NCBI GenBank assembly: GCA_001584585.1
Contig: LSYV01000008.1
Location: forward strand, 2,059,040-2,123,039
DNA from: Gonium pectorale
Lineage: Eukaryota; Chlorophyta; Chlorophyceae; Chlamydomonadales; Volvocaceae
Direction of reading: 5' to 3'
DNA length: 64,000 nt
Shown here piece by piece: positions 34,530-44,628 of the stretch. Made by a program: the position numbers and the translations under genes. The notes under the pieces were generated by a model that was not told the DNA's origin, did not search any database, and saw only the letters and a program-made list of their open reading frames with translations. Every line of letters begins with the position of its first letter. The first letter of the stretch is position 1.

Positions 34530-36616
34530 TCAAGACTTGGACTTGAGGAAGTTGCTTTCCTTGATGCGGGCCTTGTTCTTGAGTCGCCACAATCTCCGCA
34601 ACTGGCAGGCATGGAGGACGGGGCAAGTGGCACGGAACGCGCCGCAGCAGTCAGGTTGGGCCAGCAGAGGGCATTTCGAAACGGAGAACTTGTAGAGACA
34701 TGATTGCACCGTCGAGCGCTGATTGAGAAAAGGATAACATCTTGACCGAACGAGCTCGTGTCTCAAGTCCTTCCTCTTTTGGCACACTGGGGACCGCTAG
34801 CAGTGCCTCACATACGCAGACCTCCTCCCTCTCCCTGGCGCTTACCCTGCCCCTGCCCCTGCTACAGCCCGACCGGGTAGCCAAACGCGCGGCCTGCTGC
34901 ATGGTGCGTCCCTCATACTTGCAGAAATAGGTCATCACCCGCTTAGTGCGTAAGTGATGAATATTGTGTGATTTTGTGGTAATCATTGGGACGTGACGCT
35001 TACTGTGGCCTCCCCCCCCCCTACCCAGCCGAACAACGAACAAGCATGTCAAAGGATGAGCCCCTTGCCCGCAGATAGCAAGGGGATTGCTATCCTTGCC
35101 CGCAGAGGAACTCCTCTTACTTGCAGAAATACGTCATCACACTCCGAGAAGTCTTGACAATTGTGTGTGTGACTGATTTTAATCACTGGGACGAGGCCGC
35201 CATCAAAGTGTGAGCACATACTAGATTCCGGTGTGGGGCCAGCCTCTAATCCATCCAGCCCCGTCAGAAACCGACGCTCCATTCCCGAAGCCCTAGTAAC
35301 TGGGCCTTCGACAGATGGTCATGAGTAGTGGGAGCTGCTGTGCAACTGCGATACCCGGTACAAGCGACTCCGCAGTGGCCGCCGCGCTGCGCCGAGTCCG
35401 CTACATCCCCCAGGACCGACTTGTCCCGTCCTCACACAGGCACACCGTCACTCCGCCCAACCCGTGCCCCTACCCTTCCATAGGATGTGAGGTAGCTCCT
35501 ACATACGACCGCCCCAATCTCACCTCGGGAATCGTCAGGCCGCCCTCCTGGTAGGCCTTTTCTAGCTCCTTAATGGTGGGCCTGGGAGAGGGAGCGAGAG
35601 CGTGGCAGGGCACACGAGTCAGGTGCGCAAACTGGGTGAGGGACGAACGGCGTTGGCGAAGGAGGTCCTCCGTGAGCACCGGAGACAGAGCGAACACGTG
35701 TCACACAGAGCACATGTAAACAGTTGGTTTCTGCACGCCTTGCCGGTCCCTGCCGTTGGCGGAAGTAGCCTGACGGAACGCCGCGTGCGGCCGTGTCGTT
35801 AAATACTGCACCAGGACATTCAACCCCGTGCGCTTGCCGAAGCATGTGCTTCAGTAAGTGGCGGTGTCGTATTGGGTGAACGCAGCCGCAGTGAGGGCCC
35901 CGGGCTGCGCCTTGCTCGGGGCCCGGCTGGGAAGGCACTTCTACTGGGGTTTGCGACCCGTCCTAGGAGTAGGCCAGCGGTCACGCGCCTCTCCCACGTC
36001 TGCTCAGGTACTCTTAACCACTCTGCTGGTCGGCGGGGGCAATCATCGCGTGTAGGCCCAGCTCGGGCCGGACCGCGCAATGTGCCCCTATCATTAGCCA
36101 GACTGCCGTACCCACCGGGGTTCCAAGAGCTGGAACAGCCAGGAGGGGTACTCGCTGTCCGGCCGGATGGGCGGGTCGGGCTCATTCTTCAGCAGTCCGC
36201 AGCCCGTAGCCACCTCGCATGACAGTTCGCCCACGGCGCGCGGCCCTGGGGAGATAGGGCCGAAGAGCACGGGCAGGGCCACGTCGGGAGGGGGAGCGGT
36301 AGACGGAGGGGGCGGGGGCAAGGCACGGCGGGCCGCCCGGGACTTGCGCGTCGACGGGGAAGCAGTAAGAATGTGAATCACCACGCGAGCGACAAAGGGA
36401 GCGTGCGGATGCGGAGGGGAGGAGGACCGGGGTCCGCGCACTCCGACACGTCCGACACGAACCGGCAGTGACATAGGCCGGTTGTGTCCATCCCCATGTC
36501 GAACCTTTATCTTTGGAGCCCTTCTTAGCACTGCCAGATGGCGGCAACGGCGCCCGGAGGTGCAAACCCAGCAGCGCCGACCAGCGGCTGCGGAATCCCC
36601 CGACTATCACCGACAT
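34530..36616 (-). CDS. MRPL54: Mitochondrial ribosomal protein mL54 (MRPL54)
   Basis: Component of the large subunit of the mitochondrial ribosome. The diagnostic core is GCGLLKNEPDPPIRPDSEYP followed by SWLFQLLEP in the exon 36342-36116; the family signature is DP-(x)-PDSEYPxWLW-L. It is joined to 35581-35524 (PTIKELEKAYQEGGLTIPE) and then 34601-34530 (LRRLWRLKNKARIKESNFLK, stop TGA at 34532-34530), which matches the family's C-terminal KxxNRAxIKExN motif. The first exon probably begins at ATG 36616 (MSVIVGGFRSRWSALLGLHL), consistent with a mitochondrial presequence, and includes AKKGSKDKG. The junction of exon 1 to the core exon could not be resolved in frame with a canonical donor, so a small exon or a different start is possible. 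Confidence 0.82.
34907..34993 (+). mobile_element. 87-bp MITE-like repeat, copy A
   Basis: Short element beginning CGTCCC and ending GGGACG, a 6-bp terminal inverted repeat. Its inside reads TTGCAGAAATAGGTCATCAC, then TTGTGTGATT, then AATCATT before the end. It lies in the intron between the last two exons of mL54. The same sequence recurs at 35107-35193 and, inverted, at 38081-38167. Confidence 0.7.
35107..35193 (+). mobile_element. 87-bp MITE-like repeat, copy B (degenerate left end)
   Basis: Second copy in direct orientation, in the same mL54 intron as copy A. It shares TTGCAGAAATACGTCATCAC, a TTGTGTGTGTGA stretch and the right end AATCACTGGGACG. Its left terminus has diverged, so the inverted repeat is no longer visible there. 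Confidence 0.6.
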
Positions 36617-36928
36617 ACACGCCTATATATGACCTAGTGATCACACAACGGAAGGCAATAGGGCGTGTCAGCGAGTGGGCACGAAGCACATGGTAATCAG
36701 AGCTGGCAGGGCGATACGAATTGACGAATAAACTCTACACCAGTTTAATGCACGTCTTACACAAGCGCCACCCCTTGCCATGAAGGCACAACGGTTTTGA
36801 ACGATCCAGCGGCATTTCCGTACGTCCGTATTTCCGCGAGGCGTGTCGTTGCAGCAGGGCAGCAACTACTTTACACTGCCGCTCGACCCATTTAGTCACT
36901 GCAGCCCGCCGACAAAAGGGGGCCGACC
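36617..36928. promoter_or_regulatory. Bidirectional promoter interval mL54 / DXR
   Basis: Only 312 bp separate the presumed mL54 ATG (minus) from the DXR ATG (plus), so both core promoters and 5' UTRs must fit here. No TATA box is obvious. Confidence 0.6.
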
Positions 36929-39900
36929 ATGCAGGCCTTGCAGAACGTGCAGAACATGCAGGCGCGGGCCAGCGCGGGCCTGACGCGGCCCTGCAGGGCG
37001 CGGCTGGTCACCCGGGCGCAGAAGGGCGCGGCTCCCCCTCCCGCCTGGCCGCAGCGCGTTGTGCCGCCCGAGGTCGAGCACCGCGATACACCCAAGGTGC
37101 GAGCGGGGCAATTGCTGAATTAAGTAACAGCATGCTTGAATTGGCTCTTTGATCCAATTGGGCCTGGTCGGCGGCGTTCCACCGTCAACCAACAGGATGG
37201 TGCAGCCGTTTCACTGTTCGCTATCTCGCACATCCGCACCACCAAGTACTTAACATGTGCTAAAAGGATCAGAGGCATCTTGATTTGGTGCGCAGCGCTT
37301 CTCGGTGCTGGGCTCCACTGGCTCCATCGGCACCCAGACGCTAGACATCATCGAGGAGTTCCCCGACAAGTTCAAGCTGGTGGCCCTGGCCGCTGGATCC
37401 AACGTAAAGCTCCTGGCGGAGCAGGTGCGGCGCAGCAGGAGAGAGAGCAGCCATGAGAGCAGGGGGGCCAGGGTTGGCCACGCGGCGGAGGAGCTCCCTG
37501 GCGGACAAGCAGCGGAAGCTCCGCCAAACAGCTTCAGCGGAGGCAGAAGGCCTGCCTGAGGCGGCTTTGGATTTTTTGACCACTTCCTGCCTGGCGGTCC
37601 GGGCGGCGCGGGCAGGCTCTGCACGGGCACGCTCGGGAGGGGAGCCTGGCGCCAGGGGACCGATGTTGCCGGCCACCTCTGTGGTGGCGCAGCGAGCTGC
37701 CATGCACTGCGCTGGGTGCTCCCCGCACTCGCATGGTCTAGAGACCAGGATACACGACGTGACTGGATTGGGCATTCGGGACCTGGCAGCGGGTGCAGTT
37801 CGCTCCCCGCGCGGGTCCGGCGCAGGCACGGCCCCCGACTGGGGAAGGGGTCTGGGGCCCCGAGCTGCCGGGCTGTGGGGTTCTCCGCACTGCCCTGCAT
37901 CGGTGTCCGCGCATGGTGCGATAGCGCTCCCGCCACCACCTGCCACGCCCACGTGCGGGCGCACCGCCGCGTGCGGGCACCGAGGCGGCGCACACGGGGG
38001 TCAGTGGCGGGATTGGGGAGGACGGAGGTGCTTCTGGGGCTGGATGTGGGGCAGGCGGCTGGCAGGCAATCGCAGATTTCCGTCCCAATGATTATACCAC
38101 AATCACACACACGAAACATCACTGACTCAGCGAGCGTGATGACCCATTTCTGCAAACATGAGGGACGTGCCGCAAGCTGCCTGCGCCCGGCATCTTAGGC
38201 AGTGTTCTTGTGGTGCTGGCCTGGGCACGCTAACTGGGTTCTCCCGCAGCCTGCGCTGCGTGTGGGTCTTAGTGACCCGCCCTGCTCACGCAGGCGCATT
38301 CGCATTGCCCGCAAAGTACCGCAATTATTGACCACCCGTCGCGACCCTTTCCCGTACATCCACGGCCTGGCCAATACTCCTTACACCTCGTTGCCGTGCC
38401 CCTTGCCGTCCCAGGACCCCGGACCCCAGGTCTGTACCTAATAACGAGTATCGCTACCCTTGACTCTCCCACCGCACCCCGCAGGTCCGCAAGTTCAAGC
38501 CGGAGATGGTGGCCATCCGCGACCCCTCCAAGATCCCCGAGCTCAAGGAGGCCATTAAGGACGTGAGCCCGCAGCCCGTCATCCTGGCGGGCGACGAGGG
38601 GGCGGTGGAGGTGGCGCGCCACCCCTCGGCTGAGGTAGGGGAGGGGGCCGCCGCCGGGAGCCGCGCGGCGGTGGGGAAGGGAACGGCGTCAAGCTGGTCA
38701 GCTTGACGCCCGCAACGCCGTGGCTTGTCGAGGCGTGCAGACGGCGTGCTCCCAAGCAGTTGCAGGCAAGCCGCAAGGAACACGTCGTGTCGTATGTGAC
38801 GGGGTGGGCGCGCAGCGCGGGCCGCGGGTCCAAAACGTAGTATAAGCAGCTCTCGCCCCCGCAACACTACAACACCCGTATCTACCCCTGCCTCGCGGTG
38901 CCGTTCCTGCCACCACATCCCGAATCCATCGCCAACCGCCTCCCACCCTCTGTCCCCTCCCACCCGCCGCCCTTCATCCGCCCACAGTCCGTGGTGACGG
39001 GTATCGTGGGCTGCGCTGGCCTGCTGCCCACCGTTGCTGCCATCAAGGCCCGCAAGGAGATCTGCCTCGCCAACAAGGAGACGCTCATTGCGGGTGGGGC
39101 TCCGGCGCGATGGGGAACACTCGGTGCAGGAGCTGCTGTTGAGGGCGATCGGGACTAGTGGGGCGGTGCGGTGCGGGCGGGTAGGCGGGTGGGCGAGAGC
39201 GGAGGCTGGGGGTCAGGGGCCATTACGGCGAAGCGGTGTGATGCGGGGCACGCGAACGAACAGGCGCTAGGATGCGGATGGGCGGGTGAGGAGGCCCTGG
39301 TGTCGGGAGTTGGGTACGGGAGCAGCGTTGCCGCGTGTGTAAGAATTGGCGGCCGGGGCGGCCGCCGCTGCAATGTGACTCTCATTTCGCCGCCACCCGG
39401 GCTCCGGGTGGCTCCAGATCGTCAGCGCGCCTCTTCTCTCATCTGCGCCTCTCCCCCTCCTGTCTACCCTCGTTTGGCGGCCCGTCACCCGGAGCTCCCC
39501 TTTTCCCGCGTCCCCTTGTCTCGCCCTCTTGCCCCCCAACCAGGCGGCCCCTTCATCCTTCCGCTGGCCCAGGAGTACGGCGCCAAGATCCTGCCCGCCG
39601 ACAGCGAGCACAGCGCCATCTTCCAGGTGTGTGTGAGTGTGTGTGTGTATGTGTGTGTGTTGAAAAGGAAAACGCATTCGACGAGCGTAAGCGCGAAAGT
39701 GATAGCGTCGTGGGTGAGTGTGTGTATTGGTGGGGGGGACATTTGCGGGCTGCGGATGCAAGTGTGTGGGTGGGAGGTTCGCAACGGGGGGGGGCGTCCC
39801 AGGCCGGAGGGGGGGGCCCGCTGCGGAGCTGCACTGCGGGCAGTGCGTTCAGGCGAGTTGATCCGGCTCTCCGTATCGCTATTTTCCTCATCCCTTTCCC

Positions 39901-42900
39901 TCCCCACTGCATACGGTAGCCGGCACAGCAAAGGCGAGAACGGCTCGGCTGCCGGACGGGTAAATGCTGCTGGACACCAGACCGTCATCGTAACCTCAAA
40001 TCTAACCTTAGTCCCCTCCCACCTCGCCCTGGCGTTTCCTCTCCGCAGGTGATGCAGGGCCTGCCCGAGGGCGGCCTGCGCCGCATCATTCTGACCGCCA
40101 GCGGGGGCGCCTTCCGCGAGTGGCCTGTGGAGAAGCTCAAGGAGGTGGGGTGGGGGGAGGAGGGGTCGGGGTGGGGCGGGTGGGATGGGGTAGGTTTGAA
40201 CGCAGGCAGGTTGAGAGTAGGCAATGCAGGGATGATGTTTAGGCCGGCTTTGGGGCTGGTGCGGCTGGTCGGTGGAGAAGCTCAACGAGGTGCTGCAAGG
40301 AGGAAGCGCACAGAGCCGGTGGATAGGGGCAAGACTGCTTGAGGGGGAGGGGCTGGGGTGAGGCAAGATGGGGAGGCTGGAGCTAGGGGTGGGAGAGGAC
40401 GAGGAGGCTGAAAGTCGGCACTGCGGCGAGGCAGGACGGCTCCTAAACCGGTTGATGTTCGGCTTGGAGGCGCGTGGATCCGCGGCCTACGCATCCTCCG
40501 CTGCTGGCAAGATGCGAGCACAGCGCCTAATCCAGGAAAGGCCGAAGTGTGTGGCCGATGAGGCCCCTGGCTGCAGCCATGAATGACCGCCGGGGCCCCT
40601 CAAGGGCGGCGGCGAGCGATTGCCACGGCTACAGAGCAGCCAGCAGAGACATTTCGGCCCCTGACCTGACGCCGCTCACCCCGATGACTACCCATGGCCT
40701 GAGTAGCTCCAATGACCTCTCACCCCCTGTCCCGTCCTCCCTACACCCTCCCCGCCCCCTCAGGTGACCGTCGCCCAGGCCACCAGCCACCCCAACTGGT
40801 CCATGGGCAAGAAGATCACCGTGGACAGCGCCACGCTCATGAACAAGGCACGGACCGGGGGCCGGGGAGGGTGGAGGGCCGTTGAATGCGACGGAGACGG
40901 GTAACACAACGGACGGGGAGTCAGGGCCGCGCTTGAGGGGTGGCGGGGCTTGCTCCGCTCATTCTGGTGCACGGAGAGGGGTAATACGGAATGGGAGACG
41001 GGTCGCGTCGCGGACACCGAATCGCATAATGTACTCAATGGAAGAACTTGTGGTGGTCTTGACGTAGTTGTAGACGACCTGTGAAACTTCGACGTCAGCG
41101 ACGAGCGAGCAGCGCTGCAGCGTACCTCCGCTGATCGTAGTCGCTGACAACGTGAAGGGGAGGCGGAGGAAAGCCCATGCCCACCCGCCCAACCTTACAC
41201 GCCGACAGACTGGTACAGCACTGATACCGCGAGCGCGGGCCTGCCCAGACGGACTTCCCCAATCATCACTTTGTACTGATCTACGGGGCGGGCGGGTGGA
41301 CGGCGACAGCAGCGGAAGAAGCGAGTTAGCAATGGATGACGGCGAAACATGCGGGGCGGGCAAGGCAAAGCAGAGGCAGAGCAGGGACGCGCCACACTGA
41401 AAACCCGTTACCGATGAGGGTTACGGAGAGGGGGTACGGCCGCCGGGGCATGGAGCACGGCGCTTGCTCTCTGGTGACGCGCGCATGCAGGTATGGTGGT
41501 TGTCGCGCGTACGGCTTGCCTGGATGCAATTGCGTTTAAGCAGCACCCGCTTCAAGGCCGCGCGCCGTCCCGCCCGCCCGGGCCCCCCTCCCCCTCTCCA
41601 TTCCTCACTGCACCAGGGCCTCGAGGTGATTGAGGCGCACTACCTGTTCGGTGTGGACTACGACAACATCGACATCGTCATCCACCCGCAGTCCATCATC
41701 CACTCCATGATTGAGACGCAGGACTCGTCGGTGCTCGCGCAGGTGCGGCAGAAGGGGTTGGGAGGGCGGCAGGGAAGGGCTCGGGAGGGCGTGGGCAGAG
41801 GTTCATTTAATAAATGGCAGGGGGCTGATCGTACGGGGGTGCAGGCCGGAAGCTGCGTGTCTGTGCTTAAGCGATGAACGACAGCGCAGCTGGGATTCCC
41901 TCTTCCTTTCCCTACGGGCGCTGGGTTCCCCAAGCCAGCGCCTGCCCCCGCACCCCTGCGGTTGGGACTGACCTCCTGGCCTCTCCATCGTCCATCCTTC
42001 CCTCCCCCATGCTCAGCTTGCCCACGGACTGAGGAAGTTCCCCATGACATCTCTCCGCCCCCCTCTCCGCCCCCCTCCCCGCCCGCTCCCCGCCCGCTCC
42101 GCAGCTGGGCTGGCCCGACATGCGGCTGCCCATCATGTACACCATGAGCTGGCCCGCCCGCGTGCCCGTCTCGGACGCCACCTGGCCGCGCCTGGACTTC
42201 ACCAAGGCCAACAGCCTCACCTTCAGGGCGCCCGACCGCCAGAAGTACCCCTCCATGGACCTGGCCTACGCGGCCGGCCGCGCGGGCGGCACCATGACCG
42301 GCGTGCTCTCGGCCGCCAACGAGCAGGTGTGTTCTATATGATCTAAAAGATCCATGCATGACAGTGTGAGACAGGCAGGCATACAAAGAACATCCTAGCC
42401 GGCAGCCCATGTACTCAACAAAGTAACCCCGGCGCTGGGAACTTATAGCTAGAAGCCGGGCCGATGCTGGCCTGGGGCGCTACCCGCCCCAACGCGAGAC
42501 CACCTCAACGCCGCGAGGCGAGGGGTGTGGGGGATTGTTGTCTCCCTGCTCAGCCCAATGGACAGCCTGTGTGTGGAGAGGCGGGAGTGGGCGGTGTAGG
42601 GTGGGATGAGCAGCAGTTGCTGCCTCATTGCATCTGTCTTTCAGGGGGCGTTATGAGGGTGGCCCGAATACACAGGGCCACACACGAGCGGACCAGCGCT
42701 GCCGCGAGTGCTGATATGCATGTTCCTCCTGCGCTTGGTTGGGTGTGCCCACGTGCCTGACGCTGCACACTCCAGAGCCCTCTCGTAACGCGTCTCCTCA
42801 CCCGGTACTCCCGATCTCTCCATACAGGCCGTACAGATGTTCATCGACGAGAAGGTGCACTACCTGGACATTATGAAGCTCAATGAGGCGTGCTGCGAGG

Positions 42901-43301
42901 CGCACAAGGTACGGCAATGCTGTGCGGGCGTACGGCCTTGCCCCCCTTGTTCGCCCGACTCCTGCACGTTGCGCTCTTCATAGCCAGAAGTCAGTACTTT
43001 TGTGCTCATACGGTGCAATGCGTTGCCTGCCGTCTCGCTCTGCTCGACCCATTCAATCAGACCACGCCCGTACGGCACCACCTGTACACGCCCCACTCAA
43101 AACGCACCTACCCGGATTCGTATGCCGACCCCACCAAACCTCTCATCTCACCTGACCCCTCTCCTCCCTCCCCCAAAGGCCGAGATGGTGGCCAGCCCTG
43201 ACCTGGACGCGATTGTGCACTACGACGCCTGGGCCCGTCGCTGGGTGGCGGAGAAGGTGGCCTCGGGTTCGTTCAGCTCCAAAGTCTTCGCCATGGCGTA
43301 A
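36929..43301 (+). CDS. DXR: 1-deoxy-D-xylulose 5-phosphate reductoisomerase, plastid
   Basis: Catalyses the NADPH-dependent conversion of DXP to MEP, the committed step of plastid isoprenoid synthesis. Exons 36929-37096, 37296-37424, 38485-38634, 38988-39093, 39544-39626, 40049-40144, 40764-40847, 41617-41742, 42105-42326, 42828-42908 and 43179-43301 total 1368 nt, giving 455 aa in frame. Residues 1 to about 55 look like a transit peptide (Ala/Arg-rich, no acidic residues until PEVEH). The NADPH fold begins [94 protein letters not shown] and [10 protein letters not shown] carry the metal, substrate and C-terminal-helix residues of the family. The intron after LMNK starts with GC rather than GT. 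Intron 2 carries a copy of the 87-bp repeat, and intron 5 a GT tract. Confidence 0.97.
38081..38167 (-). mobile_element. 87-bp MITE-like repeat, copy C (inverted)
   Basis: Located in DXR intron 2 in the opposite orientation to copies A and B. It has the same length as copy A and intact ends CGTCCC...GGGACG. Its reverse complement contains TTGCAGAAATGGGTCATCAC, a GTGTGTGATTGTGG stretch and AATCATTGGGACG. Confidence 0.7.
39627..39663. repeat. (GT)n microsatellite in DXR intron
   Basis: An imperfect GT tract starts at the donor site of the intron that follows the [10 protein letters not shown] exon. It includes the splice donor itself (CAG|GTGTGTGAGTG). Confidence 0.9.
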
Positions 43302-44628
43302 CGGGCCGAGGCGGTAGCTTGATGAGTGGCTGGAGTGGAGCTCGAGTGGCAGTTGCGCGTGATTGTGTGAGGGGCCGGCCTCGTCGGATCCGCGAGGCCA
43401 GGGTGCTAGTGGTGCATGGGCGGCTGCTGGACCGCCTCGACCGCATCACCTGGCTGCGGTTTTTTTGTGTCACATGGAGGCGGTGTCGGGGCCAGAGGTG
43501 CCCGCTCCAACGGTGGAGGCTGCATTTTTGTAGCGTTGGTGTGGATGGACTGGCGGTGGAAGGGGTGGATGTGGGAAGGAGGGGGAAATTTGCGGGGAGG
43601 GGTGACGAGCGGAGAGCGTTAAATGAGGCCTGGTTGGGCGCGCGCGCGTGAGCAGTGCGCTTAGGGAGTTGGGACGAGGGCGCGGCGGCGCGCGGCAGGC
43701 GGGCGGGCGATGCGGCATACCAGGCGTGTCGGCCGGCATTTATGGAAGAGCCCGGCGATGGCGGCAATGGAGTCTGCTGTACGCGTAAGTCGCCAGCGTG
43801 GCACACCCCTTAACTTGTGGCGGGGCTTTCGGGAGTGTTGGAGGCTGTGTGCTGCATTCGGACGAACGTGATCCGGACCTTGACAAGCATGTTGCGCCCC
43901 GGTGCGTTGACGTCCCCGGCAGTTGCGGGGTTGGGTTAGGATGTGTTTCGGCTTCACCCATATGGCAGTCGCTCGCCCCCGCAATCGGTCCCGCTGCGTT
44001 GTTGTAATATGCGCCCGGGTAGCTACATTCTGTCCTCCAGCCAGCCCAGTCTAGTACCTGGCAAGTACCGGCAAGTGGCCGCCCCTCAGCATATCGACTG
44101 GGCAGGTCCGCCATTGAGTAATCACAAATCCATACTGATCATACGCTGCAGACGTATAAGTTTGGCCCAAGGGATGAAGGGAAGGCACCAGCCACTGTGC
44201 CGCGACGAACCATGGGCCACCTGCCGTCACCAGTACATCTTGAGCAGTAAGTGTAGTGTATACTTCAGAGGACATTTTGCGTTTTGTTCAGGCGCTCGGT
44301 TATACCGGGTTCCGCAGCGCGCAATGTACGAGGAAGTGTTCAGCGCGGGCTCAACGACTTCCTTCTTATGCGATGGCCAATAATTGTTAGACTATGCAGA
44401 TATCGTTAGGCAACACTCGGGCACCGTCAGAGCCCTCTTCTAAGAGCCTCCGCCATCCATCACAGCGGTCCTTAGGGGGCTATTGCGCCTCATAATTGCC
44501 AATGAAAGACTTACCAACGTGACCTAGGTTAGTTTTTGCTTCGACTATTGGTGATAGGCTTGAGCATAGGAGCTGCATCCCAGGATTAGCAGGATAGACT
44601 TGACGCAATCGTGCTTGTTTGAGTAAGA
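43302..44628. other. DXR 3' UTR and kinesin promoter region
   Basis: TGTAA at 44003-44007 is a candidate DXR polyadenylation signal, implying a 3' UTR of about 700 nt. The remaining 600 bp lead to the kinesin start. No exon is seen. The reading frames here are short and have no supporting splice sites. Confidence 0.5.

Noticed and set aside
39485..40366. 293-codon minus-strand ORF
   Set aside because: It is the antisense shadow of DXR exons and introns, rich in Pro/Ser/His from reverse-complemented GT and GA tracts.
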